From positions 23,090 to 87,089 of the forward strand of contig NW_025939022.1 of assembly GCF_000764305.2 (NCBI RefSeq): a stretch of 64,000 nucleotides of DNA, read 5' to 3'. This DNA comes from Hyalella azteca. Its lineage: Eukaryota; Arthropoda; Malacostraca; Amphipoda; Hyalellidae. The translations under genes were made by a program, and so were the position numbers. Below, one piece after another: positions 1 through 11,810 of the stretch. The notes below the pieces were generated by a model, which saw only the letters and a program-made list of their open reading frames with translations, had not been told where the DNA came from and did no database searches. How positions within the stretch are numbered: position 1 is the first letter of the stretch; every line of letters begins with the position of its first letter.

Positions 1-466
1 AACACACGCTGTATTCCTTTTGTTATCTCTTACCCTGTTTCAATAAAATCCTCCGATACAAAACATTGAATATGTGATAATTTCAGCTCTAGCCCGCCCA
101 ATGAACAACTGGCTTACACTTAATTCTTCCAATTTCCCTGTATTTTTTCATGTATAAGCTTTTGTCACCGAAATTTGCACGAGCGCATAAAAATATCTTG
201 AAATAATAAAATCTACATTGTTTTGACATCAGGAAGTTTGATTTTAAAATCATTTTTCAATTGTCATATAAACCAAGACTCAAGAACATAATTGAACTGA
301 ACATTCGGACGAGGCACTATCCGGTAAGGAAGATTGATCAATTACCATAAAATACATGTTAATATAGCCGAGCGATTGTTTCGTGATCTCAAAGATTTAA
401 ATCTCATATTCACCCCTTCTCAATTACCGTCTGAACATAATTTTCCGAATTAATTTTGATTTGCAG
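1..466. repeat. Intron segment duplicated at 8053-8165 and 9369-9740
   Basis: This stretch has no gene and is the intron leading into the first LDLa exon. Bases 1-107 match 8053-8165 closely, and about 110-466 match 9369-9740, including the block around the AAATAATAAAATCT motif and the approach to the splice acceptor. The second copy is split by roughly 1.2 kb of unrelated sequence (8166-9368). This shows that LDLa exons were duplicated together with their introns. Confidence 0.75.
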
Positions 467-583
467 GCGTGTGCCACTCAGGTCAGTTCAAGTGCGCAAT
501 CACCGGCCTCTGCATTGACAAGGCGCTTTGGTGCAACGGAGGCAAGAGCTGTGGCGACGCCGACGACAGCGACGAGAGCGACT
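467..583 (+). CDS. LDL-receptor class A exon, copy A1
   Basis: One LDLa repeat: an extracellular calcium-binding module of about 40 residues held by three disulfides. Six cysteines are present in the order C-x6-C-x5-C-x6-C-x5-C-x10-C, with the FKC start and the DDSDESDC calcium-site end. The exon is bounded by TTTGATTTGCAG and by GTGAGT. It is 117 bp long with phase 1 at both ends, the symmetric phase typical of shuffled LDLa exons. It pairs with the next exon as an A/B unit that recurs at 2325 and 3087. A longer reading frame continues into the intron but loses all similarity, so I end it at the donor. The whole gene cannot be named: the ends lie outside the window or are not recognisable. 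Confidence 0.9.
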
Positions 584-1201
584 GTGAGTTGCTGAGAGTC
601 GAGCGCTTCCGCGCAATTCTACTGTCTTGTAGTTCTGATATTAGAAACTGCTTATGCTCTTATAATCCATTATGTATATAAATTTAAATGAATTATTCCT
701 CGCCTGCGTACAACCATAACGTTTCAATACCGAATTATTTTCTATGCTTTACAATCATGCTTTGACTAAATCCGAGTTGTCGAGTTCAACCTCTTCTGGT
801 GCCTAGATTAAATAATCAAAGATTTTTCGCAAAAACTGCACATGTTTCCTCCAACCCGGATACTCATATTATAAACATCATATACATCACATTCTTCCCT
901 CTTCATATTCCTCATGTTTTAATGCCTCTCGGACATAAGACCCGATCACCCTCAATGTAACATATATGTGGAGATGAAGGAGGCGTTCTGAGGAGGAATG
1001 GTTCACGGAGTAGGTTATATGACTTCCTTTCTACTCAAAAAATAATATTACATTTTTTTAGTTGATTTAGTCTGACCATATTTTACTGAATTTAGGTCAA
1101 AAAATATATCCACTAGGACTTTAACATTACCGCAACTCTTTCGTTTTGGGTTATTTCCTATCAGTTAGCCTGACTTCCACGGCTTCTTTGGTTCATCGCA
1201 G
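584..1201 (+). other. Intron between LDLa exons A1 and B1
   Basis: No coding signal. The first 150 bases resemble the intron after exon A2 (2442 onward), for example the AAATGAATTATTCCTCG block seen at about 687 and 2550. This supports duplication of exon plus intron. Confidence 0.7.
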
Positions 1202-1309
1202 GCTGCACCGGCGACCACTTCGTATGTGGCAACGGCAGATGCATCCAGAAGCGTTGGGAATGCGATGGCTTGTACAACAACTGCTGGGACTGGAGTGATG
1301 AGAAGCATT
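1202..1309 (+). CDS. LDL-receptor class A exon, copy B1
   Basis: Second LDLa repeat of the same gene. It reads [15 protein letters not shown], then WECDG, and ends WSDEKHC, with all six cysteines and the acidic calcium-binding residues. The acceptor is CATCGCAG and the donor is GTGAGT. Length is 108 bp, phase 1-1, so it splices in frame to the A1 exon: the last cysteine of each repeat is split T|GC across the junction. It is the closest relative of the exon at 3087. Confidence 0.9.
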
Positions 1310-2324
1310 GTGAGTACACGGCTGATGTGATGAGTCAGTAAGTGTGTGTGCCATCACATCATTAGTCGGCGTAGGTATTAAATCAAAATGATGGCCAAGT
1401 GGTTCATTGAGTCTCATATGGCATGTCACAAGGAAAATCCTTTACAACAACTCTCATTACTGCTTTGACTTACAACCTGAGTTAGTCTGCATACCATGTT
1501 TCCAAGATGAGTGTGATTTCAATTTTCATTTAATAAGTTTAAACAATGTTCATATCATTAGTTGGGTCTTGCCGTTAAAATTGATCACAATCAGCTCTAA
1601 TATGAATGGAAACCTGCAAGTGTGATGTGAGAGTTGAGGGTGCGTTTGGTATTCAGTGCCGTGGCTTCTTGTTGAATTTACATCGGGCGAGAAAAGTGAA
1701 GTATTTATTTTCATGATTCTTTTTAGCGCATTTTCTCATTCATGGAAAAAGATGATATTGTGCTTACCCAAGTTATTTTTCTTTCTCGTGAGGCGATTGC
1801 TGGCACAACTTGTGGCATGGAACCTTAATTTGTTATCAATAACTTATCAGAGATCTTTATTGGTAATCAATTTACAAACCACATTATCATACCATACCAT
1901 GCAACAAATTCGAGCATTAAATTGCCCTGATCATGGCTTTCTCGTCATAACTGGCTATTCCTTCGCAACTGCATTATTATTTTCGGTAATCCATACGTAA
2001 CCGCACTATATTCCCCTAGGCAGCTCTTCCGCACTCCCCTCATTCCATAAAATCTCATTAAAACAACAGACTCCTTCAGTGATGAGCTCATATGCAGCCC
2101 GCCTAATAACCTAAACGCTAATAACCGATAAAAACGCTCCAAAGTCTTAATCCTTACTTCGAGATAAGTAAATTTTCTCGAGAAAATTAATTAAAGTAAT
2201 AACATCATTGAATACAATTAATGGAACGAAACAATTACTTCATGATCACAAAAGACTGAATGCACGCATTAAAACTTTTTAATAAGAATCTGAAAATTAA
2301 TTACCGAATTTCTCTTGATTGCAG
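1310..2324 (+). other. Intron with no gene
   Basis: About 1 kb between exons B1 and A2. Open frames here, such as 1656-2000, have no recognisable domain and low-complexity composition. The block around 1722-1760 (GCGCATTTTCTCATTCATGG) resembles the repeats at 52832 and 53155, so part is dispersed repeat. Confidence 0.6.
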
Positions 2325-2441
2325 GCGCGTGCCGCCCCGATAAGTTCAAGTGTGCCAACACCGGCCGCTGCATAGACAAGAGGAGGCGGTGCGACGGAGA
2401 CAACCAATGCGGCTACGGCGACCACAGCGACGAGCACGACT
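2325..2441 (+). CDS. LDL-receptor class A exon, copy A2
   Basis: Third LDLa repeat. It starts [15 protein letters not shown] and ends HSDEHDC, with six cysteines and a complete acidic calcium motif. The exon is 117 bp, phase 1-1, bounded by TTGATTGCAG and GTGAGT. It is the same length as copy A1 and clearly paralogous to A1 and A3 (9741): all three share the Q/K-FKCA core. Confidence 0.9.
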
Positions 2442-3086
2442 GTGAGTAGACTGATGAGTCAAACGCTTCAGCGCGATTTTACTGTCTTTCATTTAGAGTT
2501 TAATATAAAGATCTGCTTCTGCTCTGAATTTCCAATTATTTTATCTAATTTAAATGAATTATTCCTCGACTGCGTTCAATTATAATGTTTCACTATTGAA
2601 TTATTTCATTGTGTCGCAAGCATGCTATGGCTAAAGTCGAGTTGTCGAGTTTAACCACTTCTAGGGCATGGATTTTCTTTCCTCAGTTTTGAACCCGCTG
2701 AACCCATTACAGGTTGAGACTTTTCTATCACCTTTGTTAGTCCCCTCGTAACACATGCATCACATTCTTACATCTACACATTCTTCCTCGCCTCGCGTTC
2801 ACGAAGCCCGATCGCATTGCTTAAAATATTTATGTGGAGATTAATGAGACGTTTTGAGGAGGATGGTTCAGGAAGAAACTTTTTTAACCCATTCATGACT
2901 CAAAAAAAAAATTTTGAATTTTCATTAAATTTAATTAGTCTGACTAGTCTGATATTTTGCTAAAAATTACGGAATAAAGATATCAAAAAATATCAACACA
3001 AGGATTTGAAAATCACCACAGCTTACCCAACTTGAATGTTTTCCAATTACTTGCCCGACAATCACGGTTTCTTTGATATATCGCAG
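2442..3086 (+). other. Intron between LDLa exons A2 and B2
   Basis: No coding signal. It is similar in part to the intron after exon A1. It holds a CCCCTCGTAACACA motif near 2741, also seen near 8049 and at the start of the window. Confidence 0.6.
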
Positions 3087-3191
3087 GCTGCACCGGCAAC
3101 CACTTCGAGTGCGGCAACGGCAGATGCATCCAGATGCTTTTGGAATGCGACGGCGATAACCACTGCGGGTACTGGAGTGATGAGAAGCATT
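3087..3191 (+). CDS. LDL-receptor class A exon, copy B2
   Basis: Fourth LDLa repeat: [15 protein letters not shown], then [17 protein letters not shown]. All six cysteines are present, it is 105 bp, phase 1-1, with acceptor ATATCGCAG and donor GTGAG. It is nearly the same as exon B1 at both ends, and the flanking intron is also alike (GAGTACACGGCTGATGT after both donors), so A1/B1 and A2/B2 are a tandem duplication. Confidence 0.9.
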
Positions 3192-4254
3192 GTGAGTACA
3201 CGGCTGATGTAATGAGTCAGTAAGTGTGTGTGTGTGTGTCATCAAATTCATGTAATGGGCCAATCAGTGAGCAAATCAGATTCATATCACTAGGCACCGG
3301 GAGATCCCTTTCCAAAACTAACATTACTGTTTTAACTCATATTACGAGCTCGTTTGCATACCATGTCCACACCATATGGAGAGTAATTCTGAGTTCAGGT
3401 AGACAAATTCGGCCGAATATTCACTACACTCGTGGCAAAGTTACTCTGGGCCTACTTGGCCACCCAAACGTAATCAGTTTCTGGACAGAATATCCTTTCC
3501 GACTATATAGTCGCCTAAGAGTATGGCATGGGTAGAGCGAGTCGAGTCATACCGATCTTGCAAGCAACCTAGAGGCTATCATTCAAAACCCTGAGCCGAA
3601 GCAGTCGATTTACTTGCTTCTCGAATCCAGGGCGGCTCCTAAAGCAGGGTCGCCACCGTCTCATAATTATGTTAAAGAATTTTCGTGAACGTAGGATTGG
3701 GAACCAGCAAATGTGTTGCGCGATTTTAGGACGTGTATTTTTCTTTTTCTTGTGAGCTATTTATTTCAACAACTTGTGACATGTAACTTCCGTTCTGGTC
3801 CAAATAATAAACCGGAGTTCTTGATCGGCATTCAATTCATAAGTTAATTCATAATACCAAACCGTGAACCACGTACAGAAATATGTTGAATGAATAACGT
3901 CATGAACTTCATCATTAATGCGCGGACGTATGCGATACAAAATTATTTTTTCTAATGATTAGTATGCATGTTTTAAACTTCTTAGACCTTAGTATCCTTA
4001 GTATTAGTTTCGGACGTAGCAGTCCCAAGCTAAGATTAATTGCCACCTCTGAGTATCAAGCATACGCCCTCATTTGGGCCAGCTGATGCACGATGCTGTT
4101 GCTTGCTTCTCGTCGCTGGGAGCGGGAGATCAATCAGGGATTGTGCCCAGGAATACGTCCTGTTGTCTGAATATCTGATACATTCTCCCCTTCCACATCT
4201 TGCACAGTCTCCCCCTCCACATGTTTTGGTTGTCTTAATCCTGAAGGTTTCGCT
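3192..4254 (+). other. Intron, no gene seen
   Basis: A short TG run lies at 3223-3239. The frames 3224-3535 and 4040-4258 have no recognisable domain. Nothing else can be supported here. Confidence 0.55.
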
Positions 4255-5640
4255 CTAGAAGTTTGGTGCCTTTCCAGTTATTATTTCCCGTGCATACGGA
4301 ACAACATACCTCTCCCGTCTCCTTTTCAGTGAACATAGACCCAGGCGCTTCAACCTCTCCCAGTAGTTCAACTCTTCCTTCCTTCTGATCCTGGAAGTGA
4401 AGGTTCGTTGGACCCCTTCCAGTTGCCGCACTGCGCTGAGTGTGAACGGGGTCCAGAGCTGGCAGTAGTATTCGAGAATTGGTATTACAAGGGTTCTAAA
4501 GAGTGTGATATTCGGTTCCGCTTCTCTTGTTCTGAACGTCCGCCAGATCCACCCCATCTGCCGCCTACCTTTTGCCGTTATGGCTGTTATGTGATCTTAA
4601 AAATTGTTCTGAGTATTCATCAACACTCTTAGATCGTGAACGACTCGCTTCTCCTCGATTTCTGAGTTATCAGGTGCTCAATTTCGCTTAGACTAAAGAC
4701 ACTACTGTAATAAGGGGCTCCAGAAAAATTAGATAGCGGTGCTCCATACCTGCTCCTCCGCTACCTCTGCATCTCAGAACCTCAAACTTGGTTCCGTTGA
4801 ACTACATGTTCGCGTAGGCCCAGTAATATATTACAGAGAGTTCTTATTGCAACCTCACGTAGTCCCTCCTGTCCGTTATGGTCATTAGTTTCCTGGTGTC
4901 GTCCGTGTATGACGATGCAGAGTCGTGGTTCACTGATACATCTATGTCGGCGATGTGAATGAGGAAGAGGATTGAGCCGAGTACCGTTCCCTGTGGTACT
5001 CCACTCTTCACCCTAGCCTCGCTCGATCTCGAGCCTCCTACGACAGTTTGTAGTCTTTCTGTTAGGAAGCTGTAGATCCATGCCAGCAATTCACCTCCGG
5101 CCCACAGTAGTCTTAATTTTCTGAAAAGTACTCCATGATCAACTTTGTTAAACACTTTAGTGTACCTTTAATGCTTTAGTGTACCTTTAATGTACCGACA
5201 CATTTTTTCAGTAACTCGGCAGGGACCCCATCTGGCCCAAGACCCGAATAAGTCGGCAATTCTTAGATACTCCTCTCTTGATCCTGTGTTTCAAACTCGA
5301 TGTTCATCAGCTGCCGCCCCCGGGAAGTTCTCGAATGACTCCAATTTCGTTCTCCTGTCATGAGTATCAGGATTCGCTGAATACTTTTTCAAACTGCGCT
5401 CCCAGCAGTTTGCACACGCCCTGGTCATCTCAACGAGGACAGCGTTATTTTTCAGAGGCCCCACTGAAGCTCTGATTGTGGCCTTTGACTGGGCATATTT
5501 GTAGAAATATCTGGGATTCTCTCCTTCTGAAAATGATCTACCGGCAACGAAATGTCATAATGGGAGCATTAATTGTCGATCAAACCTCAAAAGCCTTGCT
5601 CGCCCGCATTATGAGGACATTGCTTGATTTGATTTTATAA
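4255..5640 (-). mobile_element. CR1/Jockey-like LINE fragment, decayed
   Basis: Non-LTR retrotransposon reading on the minus strand and broken by frameshifts. From 5640 downward there is the linker before the reverse transcriptase (residues like NPRYFYKYAQSK). Then come RT motifs at about 5155-4844, including GVPQGTVLGSILFLIHI and a YTDD box in place of the usual Y/FADD. Then the 3' tail domain (4557-4255) with LGLCSLKRRRERY, common in CR1-type elements. The 5' part (endonuclease) is missing. It lies in an intron of the LDLa gene, in opposite orientation. Clade assignment is from family resemblance only. Confidence 0.8.
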
Positions 5641-6493
5641 CATGTGCCAGTGAATCTCATGATAGGTTTAACTGCTCGTTCAAGTAATAACAATGTGATG
5701 ACGAAATGTTGTCCTCTCCTTGCAACTCAAGCGGCAACTGCAATAGAATTTTAGAACCCAAATAGATCTAAAAAACAGATGCATCAATAATGTGCGCCGT
5801 CGATCGTCGTTGTGGGGAGCAATAATTGATAAACTTCCCTATCGAAATTTTTATTCCTGTTAGCCGCTGGCACAAGGATGCCCCAAGCGCGCGTGGCGGT
5901 GTAAATTAGCGGCTCTATGTCCGATTTAGGTTCCGGTTGCCGGAGCGAAATAAGCGCCGAAACGGAATCTTGTGAAATATCTGTCGAGCCTGGGGTGATC
6001 GTGGGACACGTGTATTTGGTACCTGATACGTTCGGTACAGACACGGCCGAATCTGAGCAATGCGTCAAAAATGCCCCCTACCTTTCTCCCTTTGTGGGGG
6101 GACCATGACCATGATCAAAAGTACCTATGACTACTCTCAACCTAATGTTGAGAGTAGAAAGTAGAAAAACTCACCACGCAGAAAAATTACATTTTTTTAA
6201 TATAATCCAGAGGCCACCAACCAACAGCGAATATAGATATATATATATATAGTAACAATAAATTGGTAATACCGCGACAGTGATTAGTCGATGTTTTTCA
6301 ATTACTTATTTAATGTAATAGAACCTTTCCTGGCTGGACCTAACCTTAGTAAAATTGTATTGTAAAAAAAACACTAAAAAAACATTTTTCAAGCCTCTAA
6401 CCCTAATTCTAACCCTAACCTAACGAGATTTTTGTTAATTAGCATGTCGCATAATAGCGTTCATCTTTTTTTGTGTCGCACTATTAGCTAAAA

Positions 6494-7048
6494 TTATTCA
6501 TAGGTAGATTCCGCGACATTGGTACATACCGAGACAGTAATTGCGCGACATTTTGTCGCACAATATGCCAAAAATGTCATGCTATTGTCTAAAGTATGCT
6601 TAATGTTTAGCACAAAAATACCGCGACACGGTTTTCGTTCGAATAAATTCTTGATCTTTTTGTTTCTGTAGTAAATCATAAGTTGTATTCGGTCAGTTAC
6701 TGTTGTGCAGCTGATGTTATTTTGCACAATTGAATTGAGGACTCGTTCGTCAGTCCTATGACCATCTGTCATTTGATTTTGATAGTAAATTCTGGTGACG
6801 CAACCTCTTGATGAGGAATCATCTGTTCGGTTTTGACGTGCTCTGATATTCGAAATTTCTTTGTCAATTGTTTTGTTTGCATAGCCGTTGTTGACAAGAA
6901 TTTGTTTGCAGGTTTGGAGTTCAGTTTTCAAGTCACGAGCAGAGGTACAGGTCTTGAACGCTCGATGTATGAAGGCGCGTATAGTGCTGATTTTGTTGCG
7001 CTGGGGACATTCGCTTTCTTGGTTCAGGAAAGCGAATGTCCCCAGCAA
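6494..7048 (-). mobile_element. Penelope-like retroelement fragment
   Basis: A 184-residue minus-strand frame resembles the stretch of Penelope-like elements between reverse transcriptase and the GIY-YIG endonuclease. It has an ISTIRAFIHRAFKTCTSARD segment, a NNGYANKTIDKEI segment, then a hydrophilic linker and an IYYRNKKIKNLFER segment. Only this piece is present: the RT core and the GIY-YIG motif are not seen, so it is truncated on both sides. The upstream end coincides with the perfect hairpin at 7001-7045, suggesting a rearranged break. Family assignment rests on remembered consensus, not a search. Confidence 0.6.
7001..7045. repeat. Perfect 18-bp inverted repeat (hairpin)
   Basis: CTGGGGACATTCGCTTTC at 7001-7018 is followed by a 9-base loop and its exact complement at 7028-7045. 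No mismatches. It sits at the edge of the Penelope-like fragment and just before an AGC-rich tract. Confidence 0.9.
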
Positions 7049-7510
7049 GAATCACCATCTGCAACCAGCAGCAGGAGCAAGTAGCATTTAGTAGCATCAC
7101 AAAACGGTAGTTATCTTTCAGCAGCATTCAGCAGTAGCGAGAGACTTCAAACAGCAGCAGCAGCAAGAATCCGCATCATGATGCATCCCAAAGCGGCATT
7201 CAGAAACTACACCCAGCAGTAGGAGCAAGCAGCACTCATCATACCAATGCAGCAGACGCAGCAGATAGTATCCAGCAGCCGCAGAATATAGAGTTATGCA
7301 GTAGCAGCAACAGCATCACGTCGAGGCAGTGAGCAACATCTGTCAGCTGCAGAAAGCAGCATTCTGCTCCAGCAAAAGCTTCCATTATCAGCAGCAAGCA
7401 GTATTCAGCGATAGCATCCAGCATTAGCAGCATGCAGCGTCCAGCAGTATCCAGTAGTAGCATCAAGCAGCAGCATCCAAGAGCAGCACCTAGCATCCAG
7501 CCGCTATGGG
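7046..7510. repeat. Imperfect AGC/CAG-rich repeat tract
   Basis: Dense irregular runs of AGCAGC, AGCAGCATTC and AGCATCCAGC. The open frames here (7239-7631 minus, 6888-7091 plus) are made of this low-complexity sequence and are not taken as genes. Confidence 0.8.
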
Positions 7511-7799
7511 TCAGTGTCATGAACACATAATTACTATTCAGTGCGGGTGTGTTGTTCACTTCACGAGCCAGCGTGCGAAGAAAGTTCCTGTCCTTGGTCG
7601 ATTGGTCATTCAGATTAATGTAACTTGTCACATGAAGGATTTGGCGAATTATTTGTGTTAATTTTAATATCAGGCTATGACAATGGATTTTATTGCCAAT
7701 TGATCATTGACCTTCTTGCAATGATTTACCGACAACAGAATGCGACAATGTCGCAAGAATATAGTCGCAGGTAGATTATTACAATAATGTCAATGATCT

Positions 7800-7990
7800 A
7801 CAACAGTAATCTACCGGCATCGTCGTTCAGTAATCTACCGCATCGTCGGCATCAGTAATCTACCGGCATCACGTGCCTCATTAGCAATGACGTCACGTGC
7901 CCGATTAGCATAGATATCACATGTCCAGTTAACATTATCATCACGTGCCCCATTATCAATGATACCACACGCCTTATTTGTTATGGCATC
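7800..7990. repeat. Degenerate minisatellites
   Basis: Two adjoining short tandem families. AGTAATCTACCGGCATC occurs about three times (7805-7868). Then units of about 24-25 bases like CACGTGCCCGATTAGCA occur about four times with drift (7868-7980). Confidence 0.75.
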
Positions 7991-8052
7991 AGACATCTTA
8001 CTATAAGTGAGTGATCGCGACTTAGCAGTTCTGCAATTTTATTGGTAGTCCC

Positions 8053-8165
8053 CTCGTAACACACGCTATATTCCTTTTGTAATATCTTCCCATGTTTCAA
8101 TATAATCCTCTGATAAATTAACATTGACTCTGTGATACGCTCAGCTCCAGCCTGCCCAATGAACC
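8053..8165. repeat. Second copy of intron block 1-107
   Basis: Closely matches the first 107 bases of the window: AACACACGCT, TTCAATA-AATCCTC and GCCCAATGAAC in the same order. The copy is interrupted at 8166 by unrelated sequence and resumes at 9369. Confidence 0.8.
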
Positions 8166-9368
8166 GCTCTCAGTCAAAGAAGTCTTGATCAGTCGACGAA
8201 TATTGATAAGGTTCGATCAAGAATACTAGTGCAGAGTCTTGCTCGATCGACTAGGACGAAAGTTGGCAACGTGGAGGGCAATGTCGCGGGGCACAACACG
8301 GATTACAGATGAGCTTTCTATGCCGATTCAGCGAAGATCCTCGAACTTTCTGCACACGATAATTCATTAAGTCAAATAATCTGCATCGAACGAAATCCAG
8401 AGTAGTCGATGCATAAGGCTCAGAAATCGATCCTGAATTTTTACTGATCGATTCCTAATCTGCTTCCATAAATGCTGAATCTTCACCCAGTAGCCATTTT
8501 CTGGTTGAATCGGCATTGAAACAGCTACCTATTTTGACGTTGGGATCGCGCTAAAAAAGTTTTAGAATGAAAGGTGAAGGAACGTTATTCGTGAAACGTT
8601 GTACTGACATTACAATTCAACATTGCAACCGGAACTCGTTATGCATGTTTTATCGAGACAGTTACATTACATTAGCATCTTATTACAATCAGTTGCATTT
8701 AATTAATTATATATAGAAATGCTGTTTGGATTCCTATCTATTGACTTTCCTTTTAATTCTAAGCTGCATGGAATTCTACCCTAGCACGATTCGACGCCGG
8801 GACCGCTGTAGATCACGCGACGCCCTTGCCACCTCTACCACGGTACCTCGTGTGCTTGGGAAATGAAACTAAACTAAAGAATTGTTCGACTCCTTGAAAA
8901 CTGAAATGGATTCTCTGGTCATTAATCGTACACATATATATGTATATCATTCAATGTTGGTGTGATTAGTTCCACGTTGGTGAATAGCTAGACATTCAAC
9001 GCACCAATATCGAGATTTTTTCAACATTAAAACAAAGATACATTTAATTAGGTCTTTTCTAGTGTTGGTCACACTTCGACGTTGGTTGACAATTAATTTT
9101 GGTTGTTCAGTATTTCAACCTGAAATCAACGTTTATTTAACGTTTTAAAATAAATTCCTACTCGCATTTACTTCGATCTGCAGCGACAAATCTGCAGTCC
9201 ATAGTTCGTTCTTAAATTTACAGCGATAAAACCACAGTCTGTAGATCGCAGCGCATCTGTAAAAAATGCTTAGGGTAAATCTAATCTCAATTTTTAGAAT
9301 GGTCGAATCATCCGCCTTCTGTAACGTCCACACTAATTAATATCGTTGCCCACATTGGCATTTGACTG
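8166..9368. other. Insertion splitting the duplicated intron; no gene seen
   Basis: About 1.2 kb absent from the other copy of this intron (junction at about base 108). It contains no open frame with a recognisable domain. AT-rich, with a short CACATATATATGTATAT palindrome-like stretch near 8931. It could be a decayed non-coding element, but I cannot define its ends. Confidence 0.5.
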
Positions 9369-9740
9369 TGCTGGCTTACTTCAATTCTTTCAATTTTCCT
9401 GAATTTTAATAAAGTACAAGCTTAATTTTTGACGAGTGCAGAAAAATCCATTGAAATAATAAAATCTCCATTATTTTGTCATCTGGATTTTGATTTTAAA
9501 ACCAACTTTATCTGCTGATATATACCATGACTCAAGAGCATAGTTGAGCTGAACAAGCGGACGAAGAAGTATGCAGGAAGGAATTATGCATAAGTATGCT
9601 GTAAGGATTGATTATTTAGCATAAAATACATGTTAATTTAGCCAAACGATTGTTTCGGGATCTCGAAAGATTTAATTACTGTATTCACCACTTCTCAATT
9701 ATCGTCTGAACATAATTTTCCGAATTACTTGTAAATGCAG
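9369..9740. repeat. Second copy of intron block 110-466
   Basis: Follows 110-466 base by base with small changes, for example AAATAATAAAATCTCCATT against AAATAATAAAATCTACATT. It runs into the splice acceptor of LDLa exon A3, so the exon was copied with its intron. Confidence 0.8.
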
Positions 9741-9872
9741 GCGTGTGCCGCTCTGATCAGTTCAAGTGCGCCAACACCGGCCGCTGCTTAACCGATACGT
9801 GGCGGTGCGACGGAGATTACCAGTGCGGCGACTACGACTACAGCGACGAGCAGGGCTGTGCTTACCGCCTAC
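9741..9872 (+). CDS. LDL-receptor class A exon, copy A3
   Basis: Fifth LDLa repeat. It begins [15 protein letters not shown] and ends YSDEQGC followed by four extra residues (AYRL), with six cysteines and the acidic calcium motif. It is 132 bp, phase 1-1, between AAATGCAG and GTGAGT. It is longer than A1 and A2 at the 3' end, so the following partner differs: no B-type exon follows in the window. The next recognisable exons are FN3. Confidence 0.88.
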
Positions 9873-11715
9873 GTGAGTAACTACTGACATTCTTACTGAC
9901 TCACATTTATAGGCACTTCCACTATCAACCTAATGTTGTTCGCAAATTTGCTCGAGGAAGTTCCATATGTTGATATTCGAAATGCATTATTTTGTTTCGG
10001 AAACAATGCCTATGTTTCCACTGCAGATCGTGCTTGCGTGACCGTGACTTCAGAAGAACCTCTCTGGCGCGCAATTCAGCTTCGTTTTGTTCGTAGCAAC
10101 AGCGCTCAGTTTGCTCTGAGCCTCCAAGTGACGTCGAATTCCTTCCTAGTGGAATTTTCCTCGTCATTGTTCGATGTAAACAAACTCGGTCTGACTGTCT
10201 CGAAATGAACAAATCTTACACACACTGCATAGTTTCAACCCACATTCCTAACCTTCCCAACACTTTTCCTCTAACTTGCCATAAAATTCATAGCTTAAGT
10301 GATTTATTTATTTATTCGCCCTCAAACTACGATTTATCCATGTTTTGCTTGCTGTTATCTGGGACCTAAAGCCTTGTGATACGAAGTTTTATCCTAAGAC
10401 TGTTCCTTTGTTTTTTAAGGGTAGTGAATGTTTTTAAAAAATCTTTCAGATAGTTTACGCCTAGTGATGTAAATGATTTGAACTTATTTGTGCCATTTGT
10501 GTTAAATTTAATTATCAATCAGAATCCGTTGGGTGGCATGTTTTATTTGCCTTGCTCCTTATTTATATGGATGTCGTCTGATTGGTATTTAAGTACTGTC
10601 GTCTGCTAATGTTATATATATTCTGTGTTCGGAAGTGGTGTTTCGATTCGACGATGCACAAATTTGAATGATTGATTAATTCTGACCATTTTATAGTCAG
10701 TAGTATCGACTACACTGACATGGGTTTAATTAGATGTTAGGTCTTGCTTTTTCTATTCATTTGCCCTATTTTACCGTTTTGTAGATACATCTGTTAATAA
10801 TTAAGCAAGCAAAACGTAGCGTCACAATTGAATAAAAAATCTCCGTCATAAGTTTCGGCAATCTCTGTCATCGGCATGCGCCGACTCGACCGCTTCGTGC
10901 CTGCGCTTGACTGCTGTTTGATCGCTTGAATACAAATATGTTTTTAAATAGATAATATTCATGAGTAATTTTTTTGTGACAGTTGAATATGAACACGAGG
11001 AAATCATATCTCTAGTTTAATTAATACTGATCAAGTGACTGCTGCTGTTCACTGGCGTTCACTGTCATTATCATTGAGATGATGGCTCAATTCAAACTTT
11101 CGATTCATGAGACTTAGTTGTAGTATTGAAGTATTAAATGAATGATTTGAAAGTTGGAAATTGCAGCATAAACAAAAAATATTATAAACATGAATAAATA
11201 TGGAAATAATTTTGAATAAAAGTGGGTTTAGAATGCTTTATGCCATCGAAGCCTTGCTCCTGAGAACTGTAGCCTTGAGCAATGTATTACAGGCCAGCAG
11301 AGCCTACATACGCTCACAAGTATATAAAATACTTTAGTTTTCCATTACAGAGCAAGGGAAGTGAAATTCTGTTCTAAACCCACAATATATATAATCATGA
11401 TATTTACTCCAGCTCCTCAGAAATAGATTAATTTTTCCTAATATAAGGATATTCAAAATACTAGACTCAGTCCATAGTGATAGTATGTTTATCGTCGCGT
11501 TGTCATGAGCGTAATCACTTAAAAAAGCGTTATCACCTCTAAATTCTCCCATTAGTGGATTCTTGCGCCTCTGCATTAACTTTCGAATTCATTTACGCGT
11601 GAATTATCCTATGGCGGCTCCTGAAATTGCTCTGGCCTAAGAACGTCAGTGCGGGGGATATTCCCGCGTTTCCCCGGTGCCAACGCCACATTAACTGCAA
11701 TTTTACCCCCGGCAG
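9873..11715 (+). other. Intronic region with no recognised exon
   Basis: 1.8 kb between the last LDLa exon and the first FN3 exon. Overlapping frames on both strands at 9925-10212 are open for about 90 codons, but I see no domain in either and cannot choose between them. They could hide an exon. The rest is AT-rich with no supported feature. Confidence 0.5.
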
Positions 11716-11810
11716 CCGACGTCCCCCGCTTGACTGTCACGCCGGCCGTGACCTCCGCCAGCGCTTCTTGGCCGTGGCGGACTGAGCAATTTTTCAACGT
11801 AACTCTGGCG
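11716..11810 (+). CDS. Fibronectin type III exon, N-terminal half
   Basis: First half of an FN3 domain: DVPRLTVTPAVTSASASW has the start Pro, alternating hydrophobic strand and conserved Trp of the B strand. The acceptor is ACCCCCGGCAG, entering in phase 1, and the donor is GCG|GTAAGT in phase 0. The exon at 12186 supplies the second half in frame. The phase-1 start matches the phase-1 ends of the LDLa exons, so all can belong to one transcript. Codon use is GC-rich against AT-rich flanks, as expected for an exon. Confidence 0.7.

Noticed and set aside
3540..3660. Possible tRNA or SINE with a TTCTCGAATCC motif
   Set aside because: The B-box match is weak and no A box at the right distance was found.
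7239..7631. 130-codon Leu/Cys-rich minus frame
   Set aside because: Made by the AGC-rich repeat tract. No domain and no splice context.
9925..10212. Two overlapping frames of 91 and 95 codons
   Set aside because: Opposite strands, no motif. I cannot decide whether either is an exon, so no gene is called.
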